DNA from: Croceivirga sp.
GTDB taxonomy: Bacteria; Bacteroidota; Bacteroidia; Flavobacteriales; Flavobacteriaceae
Reading direction: 5' to 3'
Assembly (NCBI GenBank): GCA_028281025.1
Contig: JANQKR010000031.1
Location: 62,001 to 126,000 of the forward strand
Length of the DNA stretch: 64,000 nucleotides
The notes under the pieces were generated by a model, which did not search any database, was not told the DNA's origin, and saw nothing but the letters and a program-made list of their open reading frames with translations. Below, piece by piece: positions 1 through 9,071 of this stretch. Each line of letters begins with the position of its first letter. Within the stretch, counting starts at the first letter, position 1. Position numbers and translations under genes: made by a program.

Positions 1-163
1 TTTTGTGGGCATTTTTACCAAATTCGAATAACTTTTCGGGGGTACGGTGGGCCGACACAATATCTACATCCACTTCAATATCAAATCCTTTTAGAATAGC
101 TACGGCATCCTGCATGACCGGAAGGTCACTGGTGCTACCCATAATAACGGCTACTTTGCTCAT
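1..163 (-). CDS. purE: PurE, N5-CAIR mutase, N-terminal part
   Basis: This is the first 54 residues of the PurE mutase, which converts N5-carboxyaminoimidazole ribonucleotide to CAIR in de novo purine synthesis in the cytoplasm. The window edge cuts off the rest. The family signatures MGSTSDLPVM near the start and SAHRTP at about residue 40 are both visible. The ATG at 163 overlaps the stop of purK in an ATGA, so the two consecutive pathway enzymes are probably translationally coupled, with purK upstream. Identification is secure; only the C-terminal part is unseen. Confidence 0.93.
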   Translation of the reverse strand, partial: MSKVAVIMGSTSDLPVMQDAVAILKGFDIEVDVDIVSAHRTPEKLFEFGKNAHK

Positions 164-1314
164 TTGCTGATAACTTTTATTTTGTCCTTTACTTGTTGGG
201 CAATCTCCCTGGCACGTTCAATATTTTCATGAACTATGGTTACATGTCCCATTTTTCGGAAGGGCCTTGTCTGTTTTTTTCCATAAATATGGGGGGTTAC
301 CCCCCTCTTGCCAAGGATGTCCTTAATATGCTCATAAACAACATCACCACTATGCCCTTCTGCACCTACCAGATTGACCATGACCCCGGCAACTTTACTG
401 TCCGTTTTACCTAGGGGAAGCCCCAAAATACAACGTAAATGTTGTTCAAACTGGTTGGTATAGCTGGCCTCTATACTATAATGGCCACTATTGTGGGGCC
501 TTGGGGCCACTTCATTGACCAAAATTTCGTCCTCATGGGTTTGGAAGAGTTCTACGGCCAAGAGCCCCACATGGTCAAAACTCTCAGATACCTTTAAGGC
601 CACATCCTGTGCCCTTTTGGCAACGGTTTCATCAATTCGTGCAGGGCAGAGAACATATTCCACCTGGTTCGCCTCGGGATGGAATTCCATTTCCACAACG
701 GGATAGGTTTTGGTTTCCCCCTGGGCATTTCGGGCCACAATAACGGCCAGTTCATTTTTAAAGTTCACGAATTGTTCAGCAATGCATTCCACATTGGGTA
801 ACCCTTTCAAATCCTCGATTTCTCGAATGATTTTCACCCCCTGTCCATCATAGCCAAACTGTGCACTTTTCCATACAAAGGGCAATTGCAGTCCGCCATG
901 GGCAATACTCTCCTTAATTTCTGAAGTATAGGCAAACCGGGAAAAATCTGAAGTGGGGATGTCATGGTCACGATAGCTCAACTTTTGCTTCGCTTTATTC
1001 TGTATGGTCCGCAATACCTTGGACTGGGGATAGACCGTAACCCCTTCCGCCTCCAATTTTTCCAAAGCGTCCACATTCACGTTTTCAATCTCGATCGTAA
1101 GTACGTCCACATCCTTTCCAAAGTTGAAAACGGCATCTTCATCCAATAGGCTTCCCTGTACAAAATCATTACAGGCTATTTTGCAAGGTGCTTCCGGCGA
1201 AAGATCCATTACCTTGGTAAAAACATCCCATTTGCGGGTTTCATAGAGCAACATTTTGCCCAATTGTCCTCCGCCCAGTATTCCTAATTTAAAATCCGAT
1301 GAGAAATAATCCAT
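160..1314 (-). CDS. purK: PurK, 5-(carboxyamino)imidazole ribonucleotide synthase
   Basis: PurK is an ATP-grasp enzyme that makes N5-CAIR from AIR, bicarbonate and ATP, the substrate of the adjoining PurE. From the chosen ATG at 1314 the protein has 384 residues and opens with the dinucleotide-binding-like LGILGGGQLGKML. Later ATP-grasp signatures include WKSAQFGYDGQGV and the acidic VNEVAPRPHNSGH metal-binding region. The open frame reaches 1383, but its first 23 codons do not resemble the family, so the inner methionine (MDYFSSDF) is preferred. The gene is divergent from the hpt-adk gene, so two purine routes (de novo and salvage) share one intergenic region. Confidence 0.95.
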   Translation of the reverse strand: MDYFSSDFKLGILGGGQLGKMLLYETRKWDVFTKVMDLSPEAPCKIACNDFVQGSLLDEDAVFNFGKDVDVLTIEIENVNVDALEKLEAEGVTVYPQSKVLRTIQNKAKQKLSYRDHDIPTSDFSRFAYTSEIKESIAHGGLQLPFVWKSAQFGYDGQGVKIIREIEDLKGLPNVECIAEQFVNFKNELAVIVARNAQGETKTYPVVEMEFHPEANQVEYVLCPARIDETVAKRAQDVALKVSESFDHVGLLAVELFQTHEDEILVNEVAPRPHNSGHYSIEASYTNQFEQHLRCILGLPLGKTDSKVAGVMVNLVGAEGHSGDVVYEHIKDILGKRGVTPHIYGKKQTRPFRKMGHVTIVHENIERAREIAQQVKDKIKVISK

Positions 1315-1395
1315 ATCACAATTGAAATGGGGACAAAAATACGCGGAATTCGTGATTCCATTGGAATTGGACCTGTAAAACACATCCTAAAACAC

Positions 1396-1403
1396 TATCT
1401 TAG
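1396..1403 (+). promoter_or_regulatory. Candidate -7 element of the hpt-adk operon
   Basis: TATCTTAG lies 24 bases before the GTG start and differs by one base from the Bacteroidota -7 consensus TAnnTTTG. It is followed by a C-rich run (GCGCCCCC). No good -33 TTTG is seen at the usual spacing, so the call rests on the -7 element alone. The same octamer sits upstream of rlmB on the minus strand. Confidence 0.3.
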
Positions 1404-1427
1404 CGCCCCCTCGTTTAAAGGATTTCG

Positions 1428-2534
1428 GTGATAAAGTTACATGATAAATATTTCGAGCCATTTTTAAATGAAGCTGAAATCAAAGCTGCTGTTAAAAAGA
1501 TAGCACAGGAGATTGCTGCGGATTACAAGAATGAAGTGCCAATTTTTGTTGGGGTACTCAACGGGGCCTTTATGTTTGTTTCGGATCTCTTAAAAGAATA
1601 TCCCCATCCTTGTGAGGTAACTTTTGTGAAACTGAGTTCCTACCACGGGTTGACCTCCACGGGTATTGTGGAAACCCTATTGGATGTTTCCGAAGATATT
1701 GAAGGGCGCAGTATCATTATCTTGGAAGACATTATTGACACGGGCAGGACATTACAAAAGTTGGTGCACTTGTTTTCGAACACCCATGTAAAGGAATTTA
1801 AGATTGCCTCACTTTTTTACAAGTCCGAAATCTACAATGGGGAATATACCATTGATTATGTAGGGCTTGAAATACCCACTAAATTCATTGTAGGCTATGG
1901 ACTTGACTATAATGAGCTTGGAAGGAATTTAAAGGAAGTTTATCAATTAAACCAGACCAATATGATTAACCTAGTTCTTTTTGGAAAACCAGGAGCTGGA
2001 AAAGGGACCCAGGCGGGATTCCTAAAGGAAAAATACAATTTGAAGCATATTTCCACGGGAGATGTGTTTCGCTACAATATCAAGAATGGCACGGAGCTGG
2101 GCAAATTGGCCAAATCCTATATCGATGATGGTGATTTGGTACCGGATGAGGTGACCATAAAAATGTTGCAGGACGAAGTGGAGAAGAACCAGGATGCTGC
2201 AGGGTTTATTTTTGATGGATTCCCACGAACAACGGCCCAGGCCCAGGCCTTGGACAATTTTCTGGAGAGCAAGGACATGCAGGTAAATGCCACTATTGCC
2301 CTGGAAGCGGATGATGAGATTTTAATACAGCGGCTGTTGGAAAGAGGAAAGGAAAGCGGCCGCAGTGATGACCAGGACGAAAATAAAATCCGTAACCGTT
2401 TTGATGAATACAACGAAAAGACGGCTCCGCTAAAGGACTACTATCAAAATCAGGGCAAGTTCCACTCCGTCAATGGAATTGGTGGTATAGCCGAAATTAC
2501 CGAGCGATTGGGCAAGGTAATCGATGAATTGTAG
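1428..2534 (+). CDS. Fused hypoxanthine phosphoribosyltransferase-adenylate kinase
   Basis: One 368-residue frame carries two complete enzymes. Residues 1-172 are a hypoxanthine phosphoribosyltransferase (purine salvage to IMP or GMP) with the PRPP loop EDIIDTGRT at 100-108. Residues 179-368 are adenylate kinase, with the P-loop GKPGAGKGT at 186-194, DGFPRT at 263-268 and a short LID (SGRSDD) without zinc cysteines. The linker is only a few residues and no stop lies between the halves. The start is GTG at 1428. An in-frame ATG at 1962 falls exactly where a free Adk would begin, so separate Adk could also be made. The gene heads an operon with the next lipoprotein gene and obgE. Confidence 0.93.
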   Translation: MIKLHDKYFEPFLNEAEIKAAVKKIAQEIAADYKNEVPIFVGVLNGAFMFVSDLLKEYPHPCEVTFVKLSSYHGLTSTGIVETLLDVSEDIEGRSIIILEDIIDTGRTLQKLVHLFSNTHVKEFKIASLFYKSEIYNGEYTIDYVGLEIPTKFIVGYGLDYNELGRNLKEVYQLNQTNMINLVLFGKPGAGKGTQAGFLKEKYNLKHISTGDVFRYNIKNGTELGKLAKSYIDDGDLVPDEVTIKMLQDEVEKNQDAAGFIFDGFPRTTAQAQALDNFLESKDMQVNATIALEADDEILIQRLLERGKESGRSDDQDENKIRNRFDEYNEKTAPLKDYYQNQGKFHSVNGIGGIAEITERLGKVIDEL

Positions 2535-2536
2535 GA

Positions 2537-3097
2537 GTGGCTCGAATCTTTCCATTGGTATTTTGCCTATCCCTTTGTTTTTCCTGTAATCCTGAATTAC
2601 AGTGGAAAGAGGATATTTTGCAAGAGGTTATTGCATATGACGGGCAGGCCCAAGAACTCAAAGCGGAATATCCGGTAGATTCAGGTTCATCAACCGCCAT
2701 TCTAATAAAGCCCTATCGAGAGGGGAATGGACTGCAAAAAACGGTATTTCGCCACATAAGGGAAGGCTATATTTATTTTGAAAGACATATCTATTTTAAA
2801 GGGGAGCGGGTGCTTTACGCCCATTATATTGGAGTTGCCCCCAGAATAGCAAAACAGAATGGGAAAGTCTCCGGGAGTTCGGATTTTTTGTTGTTCAGCA
2901 AGCAATACTTCTTTGAACGGGAAGGCATTGGAATCAGACGTAACCGTCAATTGATTTCCGAGCAATTTAAGCCAAAGGATTCCGTACTTCCCCTGTTGAA
3001 GGAGGTAATTCCGGAGGAAACAAAAATATACCGGGAGGAGTATCTGGAGATAAACAATTACTTTAGGGAGGTAATGTCATTAGAGGAGTTGAAATGA
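2537..3097 (+). CDS. Small predicted lipoprotein, unknown function
   Basis: This 186-residue protein was not recognised. It starts with GTG two bases after the hpt-adk stop and overlaps obgE by an ATGA, so it is clearly co-transcribed. The N-terminus is a signal peptide ending LCFSC, a lipobox of the relaxed Bacteroidota kind, with Cys at residue 17. The mature part is rich in aromatic and charged residues ([22 protein letters not shown] at about 75-96 is strand-like) and has no transmembrane segment. It is probably anchored in the envelope facing the periplasm. Its position between a purine enzyme and a ribosome-assembly GTPase gives no obvious functional clue. Confidence 0.7.
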   Translation: MARIFPLVFCLSLCFSCNPELQWKEDILQEVIAYDGQAQELKAEYPVDSGSSTAILIKPYREGNGLQKTVFRHIREGYIYFERHIYFKGERVLYAHYIGVAPRIAKQNGKVSGSSDFLLFSKQYFFEREGIGIRRNRQLISEQFKPKDSVLPLLKEVIPEETKIYREEYLEINNYFREVMSLEELK

Positions 3098-4095
3098 CGG
3101 AAGGTAATTTTGTTGATTATGTAAAAATCCATGTGTCCTCGGGAAACGGGGGCAAGGGGTCCACGCACCTGCGCCGCGAAAAGTTTGTGGCCATGGGTGG
3201 ACCGGATGGTGGCGATGGGGGACGTGGCGGTCACATCGTCATAAAGGGCAACAAGAACCTTTGGACCTTGGTCCATTACAAGTTCAAAAGGCATTTTAAA
3301 GCGGGACATGGGGAACATGGGGGCAGACAACGAAGTACTGGTGCCAATGGACAGGATATTTATTTGGAAGTGCCTTTGGGAACTGTCGTCCGAGATACCG
3401 ATTCCAACCAGCTTCTTTTTGAAATTACCGAAGATGGCGAAGAGAAGACCGTAGCAAAAGGCGGTCTCGGTGGCCGTGGAAACTGGCATTTCAAAAGTTC
3501 GGTAAACCAGACTCCCCGTTACGCACAACCCGGTATTGAGGGACAGGTGAAAAACCTGACCCTGGAGTTGAAGGTTTTGGCCGATGTGGGTCTCGTAGGT
3601 TTTCCCAATGCCGGAAAATCCACTTTACTTTCTGTGATGACCTCCGCAAAACCCAAAATTGCAGATTATGAGTTTACTACCCTAAAGCCAAATCTGGGTA
3701 TTGTGCAATATCGTGACTTTAAGAGTTTTGTCATGGCGGATATTCCCGGAATTATTGAAGGGGCTGCTGAGGGAAAAGGATTGGGCCACTATTTTTTGCG
3801 GCATATAGAACGCAATGCTACCCTGCTGTTTTTGATTCCCGCAGACAGTAAGGACATCTCCAAAGAATATGAAATCCTTTTGGACGAACTCCGTAGGTAT
3901 AATCCCGAATTATTGGATAAGCAACGGTTGGTGGCCATCTCCAAGAGTGATATGCTCGATGACGAATTGATGGAGGAAATAGATCGTTCCCTCAAGGACG
4001 ATTTTAAGGACGTGGATTATCTTTTCATTTCTTCCGTAGCGCAAAAAGGAATTTTGGAGTTAAAGGATAAACTCTGGATGCTTTTGAACGATTAA
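3094..4095 (+). CDS. obgE: Obg/CgtA GTPase
   Basis: Obg is an essential GTPase acting in 50S ribosome assembly and stress control. The 333-residue protein has the glycine-rich Obg fold (about 3-158, with [12 protein letters not shown] at 35-46) followed by the G domain. G1 is GFPNAGKST at 169-177, G3 is DIPG at 216-219, and a SKSD G4 motif lies near 289. It has no long C-terminal OCT domain, which is common for this phylum. The ATG overlaps the stop of the preceding lipoprotein gene. Identification is secure. Confidence 0.96.
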   Translation: MTEGNFVDYVKIHVSSGNGGKGSTHLRREKFVAMGGPDGGDGGRGGHIVIKGNKNLWTLVHYKFKRHFKAGHGEHGGRQRSTGANGQDIYLEVPLGTVVRDTDSNQLLFEITEDGEEKTVAKGGLGGRGNWHFKSSVNQTPRYAQPGIEGQVKNLTLELKVLADVGLVGFPNAGKSTLLSVMTSAKPKIADYEFTTLKPNLGIVQYRDFKSFVMADIPGIIEGAAEGKGLGHYFLRHIERNATLLFLIPADSKDISKEYEILLDELRRYNPELLDKQRLVAISKSDMLDDELMEEIDRSLKDDFKDVDYLFISSVAQKGILELKDKLWMLLND

Positions 4096-4155
4096 GTTGT
4101 TATTTTTCGCATTCTGCATTCCAACATTTTATAACTTTAAGAACAATCTTATGAC

Positions 4156-4677
4156 ATGAAGTTTGTTCCTCTCTTATTCGTTTTGCTATTGTTCGCCGGT
4201 TGTTCAGCGGTGCAGGTCAATTATGATTATTCCAAAAGAACCGATTTTTCCAATTATGACACCTACAATTATTTCCTTGATATGGAAACCGGCCTAAGTG
4301 AATTGGACGAGCGACGATTGTTACGCGTATTGGACTCAACACTGCAATCCAAAGGTCTTTTGCTTTCGGAAGAACCGGATGTCCTTGTAAACATCATCAG
4401 CGAGGAATTTCCCGATGTACCTCAGAACACGTTGGGGGTTGGGATAGGTGGAGCCAGTGGTAATGCTGGTGGGGGTATTTCCATGGGTATTCCGGTAAGC
4501 AGCAGTTCCCGGTTACGGAGAATGATTCAGTTTGATCTTGTGGATTCCCAAAAGAATGCCCTTTTTTGGCAGGCTATTTCAGAGAGTGGTTTTAAACCCA
4601 AAAGTACACCTTTGGAACGCGAGGAGCTGCTAAGAAAGATCGTTGGAAAGGTTTTTTCAAAGTATCCCCCGGAATAG
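4156..4677 (+). CDS. DUF4136-family lipoprotein
   Basis: This 173-residue protein begins with a lipoprotein signal peptide ending FAGC (Cys16). The start of the mature part, VNYDYSKRTDFSNYDTYNYF, is typical of DUF4136, a family of envelope lipoproteins of unknown function. A glycine-rich loop lies at about 96-112 (GVGIGGASGNAGGGISMG). It lies 60 bases after obgE, and a TAACTTTA near 4132 could give it its own promoter. Family membership is judged from the pattern of the N-terminal half; function is unknown. Confidence 0.78.
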   Translation: MKFVPLLFVLLLFAGCSAVQVNYDYSKRTDFSNYDTYNYFLDMETGLSELDERRLLRVLDSTLQSKGLLLSEEPDVLVNIISEEFPDVPQNTLGVGIGGASGNAGGGISMGIPVSSSSRLRRMIQFDLVDSQKNALFWQAISESGFKPKSTPLEREELLRKIVGKVFSKYPPE

Positions 4678-4838
4678 AACCGGTTTTTCCGCTTAAGGGG
4701 TCTTAATTGCCGCTCATCATTATTCGTGATCATTGTCGGTTTAAGTCCCTTATTTTTGAATTTGTAACAATTAGGTGTAATTGTAAACTAATTCCATACG
4801 CTTTAAATTCATTTATGAACACTTCAAATCAAAATTCA

Positions 4839-7145
4839 ATGAAAACAATCAAAAATCGAATTGGCAGTATTTTCCTTCTGTTCCTGGTTGGGCTATGTGG
4901 TCATGCCCAGGACATTTCAGGTTCTTGGAAGGGAAACCTGTCCATACAGGGTGCGGAGATGCCCTTAATTTTTAACATAAAGAGCGAAGCCGACGCCTTA
5001 AGTGCCACCATGGACAGTCCTTCGCAAGGCGCAACGGACATTCCCATGGATGAAACCAGTTTTGAGGATGGGAGCCTTACCATTTCCTTCAAGCAAGCAG
5101 GAATTAAATATGTTGGTGTTTTGGAAGGGGAAAAAATAACAGGTACCTTTTTTCAAGGCGGAATGGAATTGCCCCTGGTCTTGGAGAAAACTGTTAAAAC
5201 AATCCCTGGTAATCCGGAATTGGTGAGTTCCGATGAGGAATTGAATGCTCTGGGCCGCTTGGCGGAAGGGGATTATAAATACACCGTTGAGGATTATTTT
5301 GCCAAACCCAAGGCTTCAACTTTCCGATTCTCCCCGGATGGCAAATACATGTCCTATCGGGAAAAGGACGAGAATGGAAAAAGACACATTTATGTGAAGG
5401 ATGTAACCTCTGGGGAGACTACCAGGGCCATAGAAGAAAAAGAGGAACTGGTTAGGGGGTATGCCTGGCTCAACAACAATCGGTTGGCCTATATTTCAGA
5501 TACGGGCGGTGATGAAAATTACCATGTCTTTGCCGTTGACCTGGATGGGGGCAATCTTAAGGATTTAACTCCATTTGATGGGGTTCAGGCCCAATTTTCA
5601 AATTTGTTGGACGAAGACAAAGAACACATTATTGTCAACCTCAACAAGAACAACCCCCAGGTATTTGAACCTTATAAAGTAAATGTTGTTACGGGGGAAT
5701 TGACCCAGTTGTACGTAAATGACGACCCTAGCTCACCCATCATTGGATATGATTTTGACAAAAATGGAAATCTTAAGGGCTTTACCAAATTAAAGAATGG
5801 GGTTGATCAGGATTACTTCTATAAGGATTCCGAAGGCAATTTCAACGTATTGAAAAGCCTGAACTGGAAAGACACATTTGTGGTGGTTTCCTTTGATTAC
5901 GCTACGGAATATGAACATGATGCTTATGTGGTTTCCAATCTTGAAAGCGATAAGGCAAAAATCCTTCGATACGATCTAGGAAAAAATGAACCCCTGGGTG
6001 ATGTATTTGCGAATGACAAATACGATGTGTCGGATATGTATCTTTCCAAAAACAGGGGGTATGAGTTGGATTATGTTAGTTATGAAGGTGAAAAGGCGGT
6101 CATTGTTCCTATTAGCGAAACCTATTCCAAACTACATGACAGGATAACAAAAACCTTTCCGGGAAAGCAATACTCCATTGCAGATGCTACTGATGCGGAA
6201 GACAAACTTTTGATTTTTCTTCAAAGTGACAAGCTGTATGGGGAGTACCATTCCTATGATGTGGCAAAGGACGAATTTACTTTTCTGTACAACCTTATGC
6301 CTCAATTGAAGGAGGAAGATATGGCCGAAATGCGGCCGATCACCTTTACCAGTAGGGATGGTTTGACCATTCATGGATATATTACGTTGCCAAAGGAAGC
6401 CCTTCAAGGGGAAAAAGTACCGGTTATTGTAAATCCCCATGGGGGTCCCCAAGGTATTCGGGATTCATGGGGTTTTAATCCAGAGGCCCAATTATTTGCC
6501 AGCAGGGGGTACGCCACACTTCAAGTGAATTTTAGGATTTCCGGGGGTTACGGAAGGGAATTCTTGGAATCCGGATTTAAGCAAATCGGGAGAAAAGCCA
6601 TGGATGATGTAGAGGACGGATTGAAATACGTGGTGGAACAAGGTTGGGTAGATAAGGAAAAGGCCGCAATTTATGGCGGGAGCCATGGAGGTTACGCCGT
6701 ACTTAGGGGACTTACCAAAACCCCGGATCTTTATGCCTGTGGTGTTGATTATGTTGGCGTTTCCAACCTCTTCACCTTTATGGATTCCTTTCCGGAATAT
6801 TGGAAGCCCTATTTGGAAATCGTGAGGGAAATATGGTATGATGAAACCATCCCGGAAGAAAAGGCGATTATGGAAGAAGTCTCCCCGGTATACCAGATTG
6901 GGAAGATAAAGAAGCCCCTCTTTGTAGTACAGGGCGCAAATGACCCCCGCGTAAACATCAATGAATCCGATCAAATTGTGGAGGCTTTGAGAGCCAAGGG
7001 GCAAGATGTACCCTATATGGTGAAATATGATGAGGGCCATGGTTTTGGCAAGGAAGAGAATTCCATAGCCCTGTACCGGGCAATGATGGGATTCTTTGCG
7101 AAACACCTAAAGGACAAGGAGATTCCAACACCTGTAAAAGGATAG
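4839..7145 (+). CDS. S9-family (prolyl oligopeptidase-type) serine peptidase, exported
   Basis: This is a 768-residue secreted or periplasmic serine peptidase. Residues 1-24 form a signal peptide ending in GHAQ. Residues about 25-120 are a beta-rich N-terminal domain often found on Bacteroidota hydrolases, followed by a WD40/beta-propeller-like region. The C-terminal alpha/beta hydrolase domain carries the nucleophile in GGSHGGYA (Ser615), Asp702 in GANDPR and His734 in EGHGF. The open frame begins at 4707, but the start at 4839 is chosen because the signal peptide begins there; the ATG at 4815 is an alternative. It probably degrades peptides for nutrition. A rho-independent terminator follows directly. 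Confidence 0.92.
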   Translation: MKTIKNRIGSIFLLFLVGLCGHAQDISGSWKGNLSIQGAEMPLIFNIKSEADALSATMDSPSQGATDIPMDETSFEDGSLTISFKQAGIKYVGVLEGEKITGTFFQGGMELPLVLEKTVKTIPGNPELVSSDEELNALGRLAEGDYKYTVEDYFAKPKASTFRFSPDGKYMSYREKDENGKRHIYVKDVTSGETTRAIEEKEELVRGYAWLNNNRLAYISDTGGDENYHVFAVDLDGGNLKDLTPFDGVQAQFSNLLDEDKEHIIVNLNKNNPQVFEPYKVNVVTGELTQLYVNDDPSSPIIGYDFDKNGNLKGFTKLKNGVDQDYFYKDSEGNFNVLKSLNWKDTFVVVSFDYATEYEHDAYVVSNLESDKAKILRYDLGKNEPLGDVFANDKYDVSDMYLSKNRGYELDYVSYEGEKAVIVPISETYSKLHDRITKTFPGKQYSIADATDAEDKLLIFLQSDKLYGEYHSYDVAKDEFTFLYNLMPQLKEEDMAEMRPITFTSRDGLTIHGYITLPKEALQGEKVPVIVNPHGGPQGIRDSWGFNPEAQLFASRGYATLQVNFRISGGYGREFLESGFKQIGRKAMDDVEDGLKYVVEQGWVDKEKAAIYGGSHGGYAVLRGLTKTPDLYACGVDYVGVSNLFTFMDSFPEYWKPYLEIVREIWYDETIPEEKAIMEEVSPVYQIGKIKKPLFVVQGANDPRVNINESDQIVEALRAKGQDVPYMVKYDEGHGFGKEENSIALYRAMMGFFAKHLKDKEIPTPVKG

Positions 7146-7172
7146 TTCAGAACAGGATCCTGAATTTCTAAA

Positions 7173-7197
7173 GGGGGCTTTTTGCCCCCTTTTTTTT
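7173..7197 (+). terminator. Rho-independent terminator after the S9 peptidase
   Basis: A stem of GGGGGC and GCCCCC around a TTTTT loop is followed by eight T residues. It lies 27 bases past the peptidase stop codon. Confidence 0.88.
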
Positions 7198-7398
7198 ATC
7201 AAATTCCCAGTTGGTCCAAAATCAACTACCGTTCAGTCAAGTGGGTTTACCACTCGTCATAATTTTATTCCTGGCCCAATGCAGCCCCTATATATTTGTT
7301 GCATAATTAAAAGCGGACAGCATGATAACTATTGTAAAAATCGTAATAAGCTTGATATTGAGTGTCTTGCTTTAACCCAGAGTCAATTCAATCAAAAA

Positions 7399-7620
7399 AT
7401 GGACATTAGAAGTTTGGATAGTACAAAGAGGACGGTTTTGGTCATTGGTGGTGTGGCCATCCTGGTAGGTGTAATCGGCCTATTTGGATCACAGCCCGTA
7501 ATGGAACAGTTTTTTCCATTGTACCTTGGACTTACCTTAACAGGCACCGTTGTGTTGCACAAAGACATGCCAGTTGAACAAAAGAAACCCCTATCAAAAC
7601 CTGGGATAAGGAAAGGATAA
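7399..7620 (+). CDS. 73-residue membrane protein, unknown
   Basis: This short protein (MDIRSLDSTKRT...) has two predicted membrane helices, roughly residues 11-28 and 36-53, with a basic tail. It resembles no family that I recognise. The open frame extends upstream to 7279, but the upstream part is not protein-like, so the ATG at 7399 is preferred. Together with the next small gene it lies on the same strand just ahead of the LytS/LytR-type sensor pair. A role in membrane signalling is possible but is only inferred from position. Confidence 0.5.
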   Translation: MDIRSLDSTKRTVLVIGGVAILVGVIGLFGSQPVMEQFFPLYLGLTLTGTVVLHKDMPVEQKKPLSKPGIRKG

Positions 7621-7668
7621 AAGGGCAGTGTTTGTAAGTCCCTTATCAGGAATGTCCTATTCTGTCCC

Positions 7669-7685
7669 TTTTGGACTATCCAAAA
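7669..7685. promoter_or_regulatory. Perfect 7-bp inverted repeat
   Basis: TTTTGGA and TCCAAAA flank a CTA spacer, 26 bases before the ATG at 7712. The dyad could be an operator or a small 5'-UTR hairpin for the small membrane protein and the downstream two-component genes. There is no direct evidence for either role. Confidence 0.35.
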
Positions 7686-7711
7686 AGTAAAAAGTAACAC
7701 AAGAAAATACT

Positions 7712-7993
7712 ATGAAAACCAGAAATGCATTGTATTTGGCCGGAGCCATTTTGGTTGTGGCCACTTTGGTATCCATGTTCCAAAAGGCAGATCTTATTTG
7801 GGCCACATTAATGGTCATTAGCGCGGTTCTTATACTCTTTTTTGGATACCAAAAAGACAAACAATTGGTAAAAAAATGTATGATCAACCCACTTACCAAA
7901 AAGAAGGTTGCCCTGGTCACCTTGAGTTTAACGACCCTATTTTTTGGATTGGGATTTGCAGTGGGCAAACTTATCTACCTTTGGTCCCTGTAA
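7712..7993 (+). CDS. 93-residue three-helix membrane protein, unknown
   Basis: The 93-residue product has three predicted membrane helices at about 5-22, 29-46 and 66-90, separated by lysine-rich loops. No family was recognised. It lies 22 bases upstream of the sensor kinase gene and is probably co-transcribed with it. That makes an accessory role in sensing or a regulated neighbour plausible. The ATG is preceded by an A-rich stretch and an inverted repeat at 7669-7685. Confidence 0.62.
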   Translation: MKTRNALYLAGAILVVATLVSMFQKADLIWATLMVISAVLILFFGYQKDKQLVKKCMINPLTKKKVALVTLSLTTLFFGLGFAVGKLIYLWSL

Positions 7994-8015
7994 AGAACCA
8001 TTTTTCTAAATCTTA

Positions 8016-9071
8016 ATGAATATTACGGACAAGAACAGGAACAGGATTTTTTGGATACTCCAGTTTGCCGGATGGGGCTTTTTAAGTTTGACCTCCATCT
8101 TCTTTTTGGACAAATTAGGTTCGTCTTTTGTGATTTTTAATGTAATCGCAGGAACACTTATTGGGGTGGTGTCTACAACAGCTTTACGCTACTATATAAA
8201 GAACATGGTTCTTGAAAATTTTAACCTCGAAAAGCTTTTAAAGATTGCCATTGGAACCGTATCGGCAGCTATACTTTATGGGATTTTGAATTACGGTATT
8301 GGCTATGCCTATGCCAAGTTGGGCCCTGATATCACGGAAGCCCAAAAACAGGTATTAAAGGCTTTTGACAATGTTTGGCTCTTGGTATTCCAGTCGGTGT
8401 TTATAGTCGGTTCCTGGGTGGTGTGCTATTTGGTCATTAAACTTATCCTAAAAGCGAACAAAAATCGGGTGGAACGATTGGAACTCAACACGACTTTAAA
8501 ACAAGCACAGTTGAATACGTTAAAAAGTCAGATCAATCCCCACTTTATGTTCAATAGTTTGAATAATATTAGGGGGTTAATGTTGGAAGATGTGGAGAAA
8601 TCAAGGGAAATGCTGACGAAATTATCCGAAATGCTAAGGTATTCATTGACCCAGAACAGTGTGGACGGTATAGCTTTGGAAGAGGAATTGGAAATGGTGG
8701 ATAATTATATTGCCCTTTCAAAAATTCAGTTTGAAGATCGACTGGAGTTTGATAAAAAAATTGATAGGGAAACACGAAACATACACATTCCACCAATGCT
8801 TATTCAATTATTGGTCGAAAATGCAGCAAAGCACGGTATTGCCAACTTAAAACAGGGTGGCAAGATTTCCCTATCCACCCAAAAAAATGGGGAATACCTA
8901 AGAATACAGGTTAAGAATACGGGAAGACTGCGTATTGCAAAGGATTCAACGCAACTCGGTCTTAAGAACATTAAGCAACGTTTAAAACTATTGTATGGAG
9001 ACCATGCTTCGTTTGAACTTGGTGAAGCTGAAAATGAAGTCGTAGCAGATATTAAAATACCCTTGTCATGA
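8016..9071 (+). CDS. LytS-type sensor histidine kinase
   Basis: This 351-residue inner-membrane kinase has about four transmembrane helices in the first 146 residues and then the His_kinase domain of the LytS/YehU family. The phospho-acceptor is His176 in SQINPHFMFNSLNN. An N-box reads LLVENAAKHG near 262-271 and a G-box-like GLKNIKQRL lies near 317-325. There is no recognisable extracellular sensor domain, so the signal probably acts through the membrane region. Its stop overlaps the start of the response regulator gene in an ATGA, showing a matched pair. The signal and targets cannot be read from the sequence. Confidence 0.92.
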   Translation: MNITDKNRNRIFWILQFAGWGFLSLTSIFFLDKLGSSFVIFNVIAGTLIGVVSTTALRYYIKNMVLENFNLEKLLKIAIGTVSAAILYGILNYGIGYAYAKLGPDITEAQKQVLKAFDNVWLLVFQSVFIVGSWVVCYLVIKLILKANKNRVERLELNTTLKQAQLNTLKSQINPHFMFNSLNNIRGLMLEDVEKSREMLTKLSEMLRYSLTQNSVDGIALEEELEMVDNYIALSKIQFEDRLEFDKKIDRETRNIHIPPMLIQLLVENAAKHGIANLKQGGKISLSTQKNGEYLRIQVKNTGRLRIAKDSTQLGLKNIKQRLKLLYGDHASFELGEAENEVVADIKIPLS

